Positions 7,959 through 16,542 of a DNA stretch of 25,181 nt are shown here, one piece after another. The notes under the pieces were generated by a model. That model searched no databases. It was not told the DNA's origin and was given only the letters and a program-made list of their open reading frames with translations. The DNA comes from Chryseobacterium sp. GTDB taxonomy: Bacteria > Bacteroidota > Bacteroidia > Flavobacteriales > Weeksellaceae. The position numbers and the translations under genes are program-made. How positions within the stretch are numbered: the stretch's first letter is position 1; every line of letters begins with the position of its first letter. The stretch lies in assembly GCA_030146295.1 (NCBI GenBank), contig JASLCD010000208.1, positions 1 to 25,181 on the forward strand, written 5' to 3'.

Positions 7959-10121
7959 TTAATTCAGTTTTACAGTTCCACTTACAATATTGGTTTCACT
8001 TCCGCCGCCTACATTTATCTTTCCTCCGCTGCTGAGATTGGCTTCTGTATCGCCTCTCATAGAAAGGGTTTTGGTTCCGATGTCCAGGGTATCGGACTTG
8101 ATTCCGACACCAGAGGTAGGATCACCATCTTCAGGGCCTACTCCAACTCCGATACTTGTTGTTCCCCCAACGCCAATATTGACTCCCTGTACAAATATTT
8201 CTTTTCCTTTGATCTGAATATTTCCATCTTTATCCATGTAAATAGAACTGCTTCCGCAAGTCAGGGTAATGGAAATCTTACTGTCTATGCTTATATTTCC
8301 GGCACCATCCAGAAAAACGGAGTTTTGATCTTTATCTCTCACAGTAATACCACCGCCATCATCAAGACTCATCGTGTGCCCGCTTTTGCTGCTTAAGCTC
8401 TTGATATTATTTCCGGTTCCGCCACCGCCTCCAACTCCACCATGGAACATACCTCCCATCACAAATGGACGGTCGGGATGCTGATGGGCAAAGTTGACCA
8501 CTACCTGGTCACCCTCTTCCGGAATGGCCATAAAACCACGATTTTTGCTTACTTTTTCACTTCCGCCGCCATCGGGAGTCATTACCCGGATATACTCTGT
8601 TGTGGTAGAGCCATTCTGCCAGTCAAACTGAACTTTAACTCTCCCCTGATTTAAAGGGTCTGTATTGGAAATCACTTTGGCAAATTGTGCATCTGCTTTA
8701 GGTACATGAAACTCCGGACGGGGAATAAATCCCGTGTCAGAAGCTATGGCTTCAAATATTCCTGTATAATATCCTCTTGCATCCACCTCATGATACATCT
8801 CTACAATCATCAGTTTGGTGAAATAGGTTGTTTCACTGCTTTCGGCTTTCCTCATTTCAATATCAGCAATACAGCCCGGATACAGGAATGGTACTGTTGT
8901 AACACCCGAAATGACAAATACTTCTGAAGCTTTACTTCCTGCTGTTCCTTTCTGAGAGTTTTCCACATCCATAAAAGAAACGGCTTTTATCGGAGCTACT
9001 CTTAATGAAGGGGTTGTAAAAGTTTTTTCTGAAATTTCATAAGCTCTTTTGGCAATATCCGAAGTATGGGTAATCTTGGAGTTTCCTGCAGTTAATTTTT
9101 CATTTTTACTGCTGTTATATCCATAGAATGACGGATTCACATGCTGTGCTTTCATTTTGATTTTTACATCACTCACACTGCTTCCGTAAGTAAGTTTTAC
9201 AGGCTTTTCCTGAGGTGGAAGTTTCCCGAAATGCAGTACTTCACCATCATAATAAAATTGCTCCCCATACGCTTCTGCTATTCTTGCCAGATAGTTGTAA
9301 TGGGTTTCTTCATATTGTGAGCTGTAGGAAACGTTTCCGTGTGCGGCATCTACTCTGAAATCAAAAGAATTCTGTCCCAATCCTTCTCTAATTACCTGAT
9401 CTGCGATACTGTTCAGACTGATCTCCTGTGCCCCGCCAAAGCTCTGAATATGAGGGGCAGCATCTAAAAGGACTGTGGGACTTGAGCCTGTAAGAACAAT
9501 ATTTCCCAGACTTCCTTTTTCCTGGCTGAAGCCTACTTCGGTAATTACTCCTACAAAATTTCTTTCAGGACCGTCTTCAACGTCTTTGTATCTGAAAATT
9601 ACGGTAATCCTTTTTCCCAGAAAGTTCTGGGCTTCTTCCAGATTATGGTTTTCTGAACTGCCTAAGGTATCATGAGCCAGCATAAGATCAAATTCATGAT
9701 GCTTTACAGCGCTTTGCTTTAGCTGGAAATGTTTGAAATGTTTGATTACTTTTCCGTCAATCACAATCTCAAGTTTTATCACACGATTGATTCCTGCTAC
9801 CTGATTGCCGGGGATTGTATTGGCATTATAAATCCCGGAAGTTGGTTGTTTTGACCATACTTTATCCTCTACCAAAGTGGGAGGATTAGGCTGTTTAACC
9901 TGGTTCATAAACATCTGGGAACCATTTTGAGCCATTCCGGTGTAAGCCTGCGCCTGAGCCATTTTTTCTGTAGCTTTCTTAATAGATCCACTCGATTTTT
10001 CCTGTACTTTCTGAGCAGTTTTGCTTACTGCCTGATCTTTCAGGGTATCTTTTAGATTATTTACAGCTGGAATTTTATCTTTGGAAACAGGCATTTTGGG
10101 TGAATGATCGTCCTGAAGCAT
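7959..10121 (-). CDS. vgrG: Type VI secretion spike protein VgrG (TssI)
   Basis: A 720-residue spike protein. Residues about 110-470 match the gp27-like part of VgrG, including a phage late-control-type segment (YEETHYNYLARIAEAYGEQFYYDG). Residues about 480-570 are the gp5-like OB fold with the diagnostic run DPLNQGRVKVQFDW, RVMTPDGGGSEKVSKNRGF and EEGDQVVV. The tail (570-720) is a Gly/Asp-rich repetitive needle that ends without an added effector domain. Three VgrG subunits form the tip that punctures target cells, here probably topped by the PAAR-like Rhs protein. The first ~105 residues are an unusual Lys/Gln/Ala-rich extension before the conserved domain. In-frame ATGs at codons 1 and 10 are both possible starts; the first is used here. 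It is the first gene of the cassette. Confidence 0.95.
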   Translation of the reverse strand: MLQDDHSPKMPVSKDKIPAVNNLKDTLKDQAVSKTAQKVQEKSSGSIKKATEKMAQAQAYTGMAQNGSQMFMNQVKQPNPPTLVEDKVWSKQPTSGIYNANTIPGNQVAGINRVIKLEIVIDGKVIKHFKHFQLKQSAVKHHEFDLMLAHDTLGSSENHNLEEAQNFLGKRITVIFRYKDVEDGPERNFVGVITEVGFSQEKGSLGNIVLTGSSPTVLLDAAPHIQSFGGAQEISLNSIADQVIREGLGQNSFDFRVDAAHGNVSYSSQYEETHYNYLARIAEAYGEQFYYDGEVLHFGKLPPQEKPVKLTYGSSVSDVKIKMKAQHVNPSFYGYNSSKNEKLTAGNSKITHTSDIAKRAYEISEKTFTTPSLRVAPIKAVSFMDVENSQKGTAGSKASEVFVISGVTTVPFLYPGCIADIEMRKAESSETTYFTKLMIVEMYHEVDARGYYTGIFEAIASDTGFIPRPEFHVPKADAQFAKVISNTDPLNQGRVKVQFDWQNGSTTTEYIRVMTPDGGGSEKVSKNRGFMAIPEEGDQVVVNFAHQHPDRPFVMGGMFHGGVGGGGGTGNNIKSLSSKSGHTMSLDDGGGITVRDKDQNSVFLDGAGNISIDSKISITLTCGSSSIYMDKDGNIQIKGKEIFVQGVNIGVGGTTSIGVGVGPEDGDPTSGVGIKSDTLDIGTKTLSMRGDTEANLSSGGKINVGGGSETNIVSGTVKLN

Positions 10122-10621
10122 AGTTGTAATATTTTGATTGATTGGGTGTCAAGTTTTTTTAAGGCTAAAACCTACCTGAAGTAAAAAGTTCAGATACATT
10201 TTCGTTATCCGTATTTCATTCTAAGGAACAAAAACCGGATATGGAGATCAAAACAGGGTATCAATAATAAGTAAAATGGAAAGCAGTATATTGTATCTGC
10301 TTTAGTCCCTGTTGAATTCTAGGATTTTTCTTGAATTTATTGTGATGCTAGGCAAATTTTAATCATTATTATTATTTTGTAATTGGATTGGTGGTATTAC
10401 AAAGATAAAACGGTAATTTCTATCCAAAAAATTTTCTGTGGCCAATCTGAAATTTTGTAGTAGTTCTACGACTTTTTATCAATAACTCCAACACAAATGA
10501 TTAAAAAAAACAAATAAACCTCTATTTATCAGGCATATATTTAACATTTTTTAATATATAAAAACAATAAATTTATCACTTAAAATAGAAATAAGTTAAA
10601 ACCGGACTGAATTTTAACAAC
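10122..10621. other. Intergenic leader of the vgrG cassette
   Basis: About 500 bases without a gene separate vgrG from the S41 peptidase terminator. The region is very AT-rich. I see one good minus-strand promoter at 10400-10428 and, downstream of it, an unusually long predicted leader of about 270 bases. A weak short hairpin (GTAG-TAGTT-CTAC, 10457-10469) lies upstream of the promoter. No convincing small ORF or RNA gene was found. Confidence 0.6.
10400..10428 (-). promoter_or_regulatory. Promoter of the vgrG-TPR-rhs cassette
   Basis: On the minus strand TTTG (10428-10425), a 17-base spacer and TATCTTTG (10407-10400) match the Bacteroidota promoter, with the -7 box a full TAnnTTTG match. 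The predicted start near 10393 leaves about 270 bases of untranslated leader before the vgrG ATG. No other good match lies closer to vgrG. Confidence 0.6.
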
Positions 10622-10624
10622 AAA

Positions 10625-10661
10625 AAAACCAGCTGCAAATAATGAATTTAAAGCTGGTTTT
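10625..10661 (-). terminator. Terminator of the S41 peptidase gene
   Basis: AAAACCAGCT (10625-10634) pairs with AGCTGGTTTT (10652-10661) across a 17-base loop. On the minus strand the stem is followed by a run of T. It lies 31 bp past the peptidase stop and shields the vgrG cassette from read-through. Confidence 0.8.
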
Positions 10662-10691
10662 ATATTTAATCATTCAATAAACACAATTGTT

Positions 10692-12458
10692 TTATGGTTT
10701 TCGAAGTTCTGATACTTTTTTCAGATAAACATCAGTCTGATCCAGAAATTCCTGATTGGTCTGCTGTATCAGGATGTGAGGGATGATCCCCTGGCCTTTT
10801 TTCTGATCGGGAAGGTTTTGAGCATCCTGAATGACATGAACAATAGAAAATCCTGTCTGGATACCGGTATTGGGAAGTTCATATACCAGAGGAAGATGGC
10901 CGTTGTGTTCGTAGTACCCTCCTACCGTTTCTTTTCCTATGACGATAGCATTAGTATACGATTTAATCAGCGATGCCAGATGTGAGGCTGCGGAAGCCAC
11001 CCGTTGATCTGCAAGCAGGTAAAGCTGTCCTTTAAAAGTTTTGTCATTAGGCGTAACCGAAGGGTTTTTATCATCTGCCCAATAATATTTCCCCTGGACA
11101 CCTTTAGGATAAAGCTGCTTCAGATAGGCATTCAGCCCATTTTTATCCTGTACTCCATTGGAAAGAAAAAGAGGAGTTATGATCAGATTTCTTTCCATAG
11201 GTACTTCATTAAAATTGGTATAGGCATAGTGGCTGTCGCGGAAAGGTCTTTGGGTAAGATAAGAGAATACTTTTTCATAAAGAGCTCCTGTCCCTCCGCT
11301 ATTACCTCTAAGATCAATGATCAGGTTTTCTATTTTTTCGCGTTCCAGGGTATCCATCATCTGATCAAGAAAAGTACTGAATTTCTTATAGGCAGGATCT
11401 TCTTTCCCTGTTGCAAAATCAAATCCTCTCAAAGATAAACGATAGATGCCCTCTCCTTCTTTATTCAGGCTGTATTTTTCAGACATCAGTTTTTTGTCAA
11501 AGGCAAGCGAATATCTTGAATCCTGAAGTTTTTTAAAGTTTTCCAACGATATTCCCGGCAGTGAAACTTCTTTTACAGTTCCATTCCATTGATAGCTGAT
11601 GCGATAGTTTTTATGGGTTCCGAATTCTATATAAAATTTATCCAGCATTCCTCTTTCAAAGCCTGTTGTTTCTTTGTAGGGCAGTGAATATCCGTCAGAA
11701 AAATAATATTGAGAAAAGCGGCTGATCATCTCTTTTGCAGGAATTCCGTTGATAGACAGAATTTCAGCACCAAGAGGCAATGCATTGTCTTTGGAGTCCT
11801 GAAGCAGACGTCCGTCAATATTTTTTAAAGTAATGGGCAAATATTCCGGTTTCTGTGTGAGATAATAAGAGGCATGATTAGGCAGATCCGTATAGTTATG
11901 ACAGCTTCCTTCAAATCCGGTGACTTTTGCAATGACTTTGTAAAAATCAAAAATATTTTTGCTGTTTCTGGCTTCTTCTTCAGCCTGTCGGTAGATGCTG
12001 TCTATCTGCTTTCTGGTTCTGTACACATATAACCCGGAGTTTGCTTTTTCTCTGATAGAACGGAATGTATGAAGATCCTCCACCAACTGATCAGGGCTGA
12101 ACCTGCCCTCCAGAACAGGTACATTTTTAGATTCTGTAATGGAAACTTTGGCAGTTTTACTTTTTTCGACGTAAGATTTGGGCCAGATTTTAAGTTCATA
12201 TTTCTTTCCTTTTTCCGGGGTAAAATAGAAGCGTTCAATACTTTTTGTTCCTCTGGAATCATCCTGTTCTTTTACTTTTTTTCCATCCATAAAGAGCGCA
12301 ACTCCCAGATTAGCGTCAGCAGACTGCACCGAGATCCAGGTAGGCTGATGAGATTGAGGAGCATACTTTATGGTGTCTCCAGGTTTCAGATCTGAATGGG
12401 TCTGTGCATAGGCACTGTTTAGAAATAGCACAAGAGGAATGATAAAACGTCTGGTCAT
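10692..12458 (-). CDS. Secreted S41-family serine peptidase
   Basis: A 588-residue protein with a cleavable-type signal peptide (MTRRFIIPLVLFLNSAYAQ), so it acts in the periplasm or outside. The C-terminal half is a tail-specific protease (S41) domain. The strand ENLIIDLRGNSGGTG is the family hallmark, and VASAASHLA carries the probable nucleophile Ser489. A short PDZ-like stretch (LPLGAEILSINGIPAKE) precedes it. The first ~110 residues form a beta-rich domain of unknown role. Such large S41 proteins are common in Bacteroidota as secreted peptidases of unknown substrate. The DinB-fold gene lies 73 bp upstream on the same strand, so the two may be co-transcribed. A strong terminator follows. 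Confidence 0.9.
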   Translation of the reverse strand: MTRRFIIPLVLFLNSAYAQTHSDLKPGDTIKYAPQSHQPTWISVQSADANLGVALFMDGKKVKEQDDSRGTKSIERFYFTPEKGKKYELKIWPKSYVEKSKTAKVSITESKNVPVLEGRFSPDQLVEDLHTFRSIREKANSGLYVYRTRKQIDSIYRQAEEEARNSKNIFDFYKVIAKVTGFEGSCHNYTDLPNHASYYLTQKPEYLPITLKNIDGRLLQDSKDNALPLGAEILSINGIPAKEMISRFSQYYFSDGYSLPYKETTGFERGMLDKFYIEFGTHKNYRISYQWNGTVKEVSLPGISLENFKKLQDSRYSLAFDKKLMSEKYSLNKEGEGIYRLSLRGFDFATGKEDPAYKKFSTFLDQMMDTLEREKIENLIIDLRGNSGGTGALYEKVFSYLTQRPFRDSHYAYTNFNEVPMERNLIITPLFLSNGVQDKNGLNAYLKQLYPKGVQGKYYWADDKNPSVTPNDKTFKGQLYLLADQRVASAASHLASLIKSYTNAIVIGKETVGGYYEHNGHLPLVYELPNTGIQTGFSIVHVIQDAQNLPDQKKGQGIIPHILIQQTNQEFLDQTDVYLKKVSELRKP

Positions 12459-12531
12459 TATTATTTTTTGAATGGGCTAATATACAAATTAACCCCAACC
12501 GATTGAATATTCTTTAAAACCACTTTTAATC

Positions 12532-13035
12532 CTATCGTTTCACACTCAGCTCCTGAACTTCTTCTGCGGAAAGCCCGTAGATCTGAGGTGTTTTTACATC
12601 CAGAAGATTAAGATAGATGTATAATTCTGCTCTGTGATGAATCTCATGTTCTATCATAGCCCGAAGCCATTTCCACACAGAGATTTCTTTGTTGGCCGGG
12701 GTAAGACATTTGCGAGTGAGATCTTCATCGGAAAGTCCGTTGATGATTTCCAGCGTTTGCCTATGCATTTCATTGAAAAACTTCACGGTATTTTCATATC
12801 CGTCAGCCAGTTCTTTTCCGCATCCGGGATAAGCACTTTTCTTCCCTGTAATGGTTTCCCCATACATATACCGTTCTATAGCGGCAATATGTCTTATCTG
12901 ATCACCAATGGTAAATTTCCCTGGTTTATAGGAAAAATCTATATGCTCTGGAGGAACAACGGCAATAATTCTGTTGGTTCTTTCCCTTATTTTCTCATAA
13001 TAATCAATGAATGACTGTACTGTTTTTATTTCCAT
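12532..13035 (-). CDS. DinB-fold metal-dependent protein
   Basis: A 167-residue four-helix-bundle protein of the DinB/YfiT superfamily. The metal triad typical of the fold is visible: His49 (GDQIRHIAAIE) and His130/His134 (EHEIHHRAELYIYL, an H-x3-H). Members are divalent-metal enzymes, often thiol-transferases or damage-inducible proteins, but the substrate of this group is unknown. There is no signal peptide, so it is cytoplasmic. It precedes the S41 peptidase gene on the same strand. Length matches the family norm. Confidence 0.88.
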   Translation of the reverse strand: MEIKTVQSFIDYYEKIRERTNRIIAVVPPEHIDFSYKPGKFTIGDQIRHIAAIERYMYGETITGKKSAYPGCGKELADGYENTVKFFNEMHRQTLEIINGLSDEDLTRKCLTPANKEISVWKWLRAMIEHEIHHRAELYIYLNLLDVKTPQIYGLSAEEVQELSVKR

Positions 13036-13159
13036 ATCTATTGAAGCTTATCCGGTCTGTTTTGGCAGGATGAATATAAGAAATCTAATGAGAGAAGTTT
13101 TTATTTTACTATAAATTATTCATAAAAATTAAAAAAATCCCCAATATGTGAGTGTAAAA

Positions 13160-13191
13160 TTTGGCTGCTTATTAAATATCCAATATTTTAG
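13160..13191 (+). promoter_or_regulatory. Probable promoter of the secreted TPR gene
   Basis: TTTG (13160-13163), a 20-base spacer and TATTTTAG (13184-13191) match the Bacteroidota promoter with one mismatch in the -7 box. The predicted start near 13198 leaves only a few bases before the ATG at 13204, so the leader would be very short. Confidence 0.45.
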
Positions 13192-13203
13192 TTAAAAATA
13201 ACC

Positions 13204-14340
13204 ATGATGAAAATAGGAATTTGCTTGTGCATTATTCTATTAGGCGTTACCAGTATCACTGCCCAGTCTGCAAAAATTGATACCGAAAAGCTTCTAGAAT
13301 ATTATGAAACACAGCGTTATGCCGATGCTGCAACATATCTTCAAAGCATATATCCCGGAGATACACAGGATGTAAAAGCCCTTTCGCAAATAGCTTACTG
13401 TAATATGATGGCCGGAAAACTGCCTGAAGCAGAAAAAAACTATCTAAAAATCAACACCCTACAACCAGACAGTCTGCCCACTCTATTCAGCCTGGCCAGC
13501 ATCAATTCCAGAAGAGGCAATGCGGCTAATGCCAAAATGTATCTGCAACAGATCATTCAGCTGGACAGTCTTAATTTCAGTGCTTATCAACAGCTCGCTA
13601 CTTATGCTGATACTCCGGAAGCTAAACTGAGTTACCTCAAAAAAGCCAACGCCCTGAATTCTACGGATCCAGATGTAGCTTATGATCTTTCTCTCACTTA
13701 TAGCGGCCTTAAACAGTACCAGTCCGCTTATGATGTTTTGAAAACAGCCATCGTTTCTGATACTGAAAATTTCACTTTACAACAGGCATTACTGCCCGTT
13801 GCCAATCAACTTGCCCAATATCCCGAAGTGATTGAAATTGGTGAAAAGCTCCTGAAAAACCATGCTGATGTGAATGTAATAAATGATATGGGACAGGCTT
13901 ATTTTTATGTAAAGGATTATCAGAAATGCATCAGTCTTTATAAAATACTGGAAGATATGGGAGTGCAGAACGAATCTACATTATATTTCATGGCCCTGAG
14001 CTATCGGGAATTGAAAGAGTATAATAATGCTGCCATCTACGCACAAAAGACAATTGATGAGGCTATTTCAGATCACACCACTCTTTATTATGCTGCATTG
14101 GCAGGCATTTATGAAGCACAAAACCAATATAATGATGCGGTAACAGCTTATAAAAGAGGGTTATCATTTGGCAGCAGCAATATTATTTATTACCGTTTAG
14201 GTCTTCTTTATGATCTACATCTGAAACAGCCTAAAAATGCGGCCATCTATTATCAGATGTATCTTAAAAACCGTCCGGATCAGGAAAGGGAAAAAGATCA
14301 GATTGCTTATGTCAAAAGCAGAATTTCTGTTTTAAAGTAA
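13204..14340 (+). CDS. Secreted/periplasmic TPR protein
   Basis: A 378-residue protein with a signal peptide (MMKIGICLCIILLGVTSITAQS) followed by tetratricopeptide repeats along almost the whole length, for example KLPEAEKNYLKINTLQPDS, NAANAKMYLQQIIQLDSL, YQSAYDVLKTAI, YQKCISLYKIL, YNNAAIYAQKTI and YNDAVTAYKRGLSFGSSN. TPR solenoids bind partner proteins or peptides; in Bacteroidota periplasmic versions often serve envelope assembly. No enzyme domain is seen. ATG codons at 13204 and 13207 are both usable and give the same signal peptide. It is a single-gene unit: the next gene has its own promoter. Confidence 0.88.
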   Translation: MMKIGICLCIILLGVTSITAQSAKIDTEKLLEYYETQRYADAATYLQSIYPGDTQDVKALSQIAYCNMMAGKLPEAEKNYLKINTLQPDSLPTLFSLASINSRRGNAANAKMYLQQIIQLDSLNFSAYQQLATYADTPEAKLSYLKKANALNSTDPDVAYDLSLTYSGLKQYQSAYDVLKTAIVSDTENFTLQQALLPVANQLAQYPEVIEIGEKLLKNHADVNVINDMGQAYFYVKDYQKCISLYKILEDMGVQNESTLYFMALSYRELKEYNNAAIYAQKTIDEAISDHTTLYYAALAGIYEAQNQYNDAVTAYKRGLSFGSSNIIYYRLGLLYDLHLKQPKNAAIYYQMYLKNRPDQEREKDQIAYVKSRISVLK

Positions 14341-14360
14341 TAAAAACATTCGAGCCATTT

Positions 14361-14376
14361 TGTGATTATAGTCACA
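14361..14376. promoter_or_regulatory. Crp-like palindromic operator
   Basis: TGTGA-TTATAG-TCACA is a perfect match to the Crp/Fnr-family consensus TGTGA-N6-TCACA. Its centre (14368.5) lies about 42-44 bases before the start predicted from the TAATTTTG box at 14399, the class II activator position. The promoter lacks a recognisable -33 box, which fits activator dependence. That a Crp-type protein binds here is inferred. Confidence 0.55.
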
Positions 14377-14398
14377 GGGAAAACATTCAATGATCCGC

Positions 14399-14406
14399 TA
14401 ATTTTG
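14399..14406 (+). promoter_or_regulatory. -7 box of the NTF2-like gene
   Basis: TAATTTTG is a full TAnnTTTG match and predicts a start near 14412, about 20 bases before the ATG at 14433. No TTG lies at the usual distance upstream; instead the Crp-like palindrome covers that region. Confidence 0.6.
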
Positions 14407-14432
14407 TGTTCAACAAAAAAAAAACAATATTT

Positions 14433-14768
14433 ATGGACAATACCACCCGAAATGCAGCAGAACAGTTTATTCAATATTTAAATGAAGAAAATTTTGATAA
14501 GGCAGAAAGCTATCTTGATCCTGATTTTAAATTTATCGGAGTATTGGGAACAAGGAATAATGCTTCAGTTTACATCAAAGATATGAGGCAGATGAAGTTT
14601 AAGTATAGGATTCTTAAGGCTTTTACGTCTGGCGAAGATGTCTGTTTCTGGTATACTATTGACATGGGAGAACAGGTGATAGAAGCTTCCGGATGGTACC
14701 AGATTAAAAATGGAAAGATTCTTTCACTAAAAGTATTATTTGATCCAAGACCTTTGCTGGACAAATAA
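14433..14768 (+). CDS. NTF2-like/SnoaL-like domain protein
   Basis: A 111-residue cytoplasmic protein with the pattern of the NTF2-like superfamily: an N-terminal helix pair with AAEQFIQYLNEENFDKAESYL, then DFKFIG, and a C-terminal curved sheet (DVCFWYTID, EASGWYQIKNGKILSLKVLFDP). The GWYQIKNGKI element is the typical substrate-pocket strand of SnoaL-like proteins. Functions in the fold range from isomerases to ligand binding, and the one here cannot be named. The reading frame is open from a GTG at 14406, but that codon overlaps the -7 box and would lie before the transcript start, so ATG 14433 is chosen. Confidence 0.85.
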   Translation: MDNTTRNAAEQFIQYLNEENFDKAESYLDPDFKFIGVLGTRNNASVYIKDMRQMKFKYRILKAFTSGEDVCFWYTIDMGEQVIEASGWYQIKNGKILSLKVLFDPRPLLDK

Positions 14769-14892
14769 AAATGGGAAAAATTGTATCTGATTACAGTACA
14801 TTTGAGCAAAACTAAAGGATAGGTCTAAAATAAAATTAAAACACTGTCCCTGTTCTGATGTCTTATTCGTCATTTAAATAAAGAATCCGATT

Positions 14893-15231
14893 ATGAAAGA
14901 ATTTGCATTAATCTTCAGACTGAAAGATATTTCTGATTATAAACCGTCTCCCGAACAGATCCGGGAACGTCTGAATTGGCTTGGAAGTATTGCTGCTCAA
15001 AACAAACTTGTGGATAAAGGGAATACTCTTTTACCCTTACCGGGAACTGCAAAAACGGTAAGACCGGACAATATTGTAACGGATGGGCCTTACACCGAGA
15101 TCAAGGAATTCATCAGCGGATATATTATTGTACGGGCAGAATCTATTGATGAAGCGGTAGAAATGGCTAAAGGCAATCCTATCTTTACAATGGGAGGAAA
15201 TATTGAAGTGCGTGAGGTTTTGAAGGTTTAA
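14893..15231 (+). CDS. YCII/DGPF-family protein
   Basis: A 112-residue protein of the YCII-related (DGPF) family. The diagnostic segment is VTDGPYTEIKEFISGYIIVRAESIDEAVEMAKG, in which DGPY replaces DGPF, followed by a final beta strand (NIEVREVLKV). The fold is a ferredoxin-like dimer. Members are often encoded beside ECF sigma factors or act as small enzymes of unknown substrate, but no sigma factor is present here. It lies 124 bp after the NTF2-like gene on the same strand; I see no clear promoter or terminator in the gap, so co-transcription is open. Confidence 0.85.
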   Translation: MKEFALIFRLKDISDYKPSPEQIRERLNWLGSIAAQNKLVDKGNTLLPLPGTAKTVRPDNIVTDGPYTEIKEFISGYIIVRAESIDEAVEMAKGNPIFTMGGNIEVREVLKV

Positions 15232-15303
15232 TTATATAAAAGGGAAGCTTTGCTCTTAAGGACCAGCATTTTTATCTTTGTTTCCAATCTTTGGAAAACT
15301 CCT

Positions 15304-15918
15304 TTAAATCCAGCCCACTTTTTTTCTCCAAATCATATATTCAACATCTTTGCCATCTATTTCCGGAATGTCCTGAGGTTCCGGAATTTTATTGATGTCT
15401 GCCATAGCCAATGCCGGAAGGTTTACTTTTCGGCGTTCTTCATTTAAGGTTTCTTTGTTTTCTACGGGATACAGCTTTCCATCTGCAGTAAGCTGTGTTC
15501 CATATTTTTGAGGTTTGCTTTGAAAAAACTGAATCCGGTCGTATAAATAGGCTTGATGTATCGGATTAATATCACTGCTGTTTTCTTCCATCATGGTACA
15601 GCATTCTTTCATAAAATCAGGTTCACCAATAGCGTGCTGAATAATCAGCCACGCAGCATTGCTTCCTTTTTCACCTACTTTTGAGAGGGTCGGAAAGCCG
15701 ATTTCATCGATAATTTCCCGGAGCCGATGTGCATTAGCTTTATGAACCTTTTCCATTTCGGGGTGGTAACCTCCGGATAGTTTTCCGGCAGCGAGCAGAG
15801 CTCCTCTTACAGTGAGATCTTTGTCAGCAAGTTCGATCAGTTCTTTTTCAAATGGGAAATTGTCCATATTATAAATGATAATTGGTGATACAGAATAACC
15901 TCGGATAATCCTATTCAT
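15304..15918 (-). CDS. DUF6624-like protein
   Basis: A 204-residue soluble protein resembling the DUF6624 family: an N-terminal helical region with a DKDLTVRG segment, then IIDEIGFPTLSKVGEKGSNAAWLIIQHA, and a later DRIQFFQSKPQKYGTQL followed by a C-terminal ENKETLNEERRKVNLPALA. The KYGTQ and NEERRKVGL-type motifs are typical. Biochemical role is unknown. The ATG at 15918 overlaps the last 8 bases of the upstream ATPase gene (ATGAATAG), suggesting coupling. An in-frame ATG at 15867 begins directly before the conserved part (MDNFPFEKEL) and would give 187 residues, so the true start is uncertain. Confidence 0.8.
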   Translation of the reverse strand: MNRIIRGYSVSPIIIYNMDNFPFEKELIELADKDLTVRGALLAAGKLSGGYHPEMEKVHKANAHRLREIIDEIGFPTLSKVGEKGSNAAWLIIQHAIGEPDFMKECCTMMEENSSDINPIHQAYLYDRIQFFQSKPQKYGTQLTADGKLYPVENKETLNEERRKVNLPALAMADINKIPEPQDIPEIDGKDVEYMIWRKKVGWI

Positions 15919-16480
15919 TGCAGCTCATCATAAGAATTGTGTCAAGAATAAAACAGGCCCTCTTTTCTACGGTAACTTTCGGTACTTCGATGGTAGTAAA
16001 ACCATATTCCTGATAAATCGCTTTCATACATTCAAAGGTAAGGATCGCTTTTTCAATAGTTTGCTTTCTTTCCGGATCATTTTTATAAATTTCTTTCCAT
16101 GGGGGAAGAATGAAAACATTAGTATTATAAATCATTTCTTTGGCTTTTGCTATCATTAATTCCGGAACAGGAATATTTTCAAGCCTCATATAACCCATTG
16201 TATCCCATATTCCACGATCAAAAAAAACAGGTTTCAAATGGATCTTTTGATTCATTTTCAGGTAAGTTTTCACAGACTCCTCAAACATCAGACTGGCAAA
16301 AAGCTCTTTATTCAGCCAGGGAAGCCCTTCTCCACCGGACTCCATCTGTTCTTTAATAATTCTTCTGCCTTCCTCAGGAACCGTTGTCAATCCGTACTTG
16401 TTTAATTCATCCAGCAGGGTGGTTTTTCCAGCTCCGGGGCCACCTGTAATGATGTATAATTTTGAAATATCCTGCTTCAT
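15911..16480 (-). CDS. AAA-type P-loop ATPase/kinase-like protein
   Basis: A 189-residue protein with a Walker A motif GGPGAGKT (13-20) at the very N-terminus and a Walker B-like FFDRG (86-90). The layout resembles the AAA_28/NadR-like small kinases and ATPases, in which a DRG motif follows the second strand as in thymidylate and deoxynucleoside kinases. The EEGRRIIKEQ segment after the P-loop is typical of the group. A phosphotransfer role is possible but the substrate is unknown. It overlaps the DUF6624-like gene by 8 bases, so the two probably act together. Confidence 0.85.
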   Translation of the reverse strand: MKQDISKLYIITGGPGAGKTTLLDELNKYGLTTVPEEGRRIIKEQMESGGEGLPWLNKELFASLMFEESVKTYLKMNQKIHLKPVFFDRGIWDTMGYMRLENIPVPELMIAKAKEMIYNTNVFILPPWKEIYKNDPERKQTIEKAILTFECMKAIYQEYGFTTIEVPKVTVEKRACFILDTILMMSCNE

Positions 16481-16542
16481 GAGTTTGAATTATTTTTTTA
16501 ATACAGCCCATGTAAAACAGAAATTTTTACTTTCCTGCGGGC

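Noticed and set aside
14406..14432. GTG start extending the NTF2-like gene by nine codons
   Set aside because: The GTG is the end of the -7 box TAATTTTG and would lie upstream of the transcript start; the added residues (FNKKKTIF) are not part of the domain.
15241..15260. Possible terminator between the converging YCII and DUF6624-like genes
   Set aside because: The pairing around AAGCTTTGCTCTT is short and imperfect, with no T tract at the right place.
16506..16542. Stem AGCCC/GGGCT as a terminator for the ATPase or LLM gene
   Set aside because: The loop is long, the stem is only 5 bp, and no T run follows on the minus strand.
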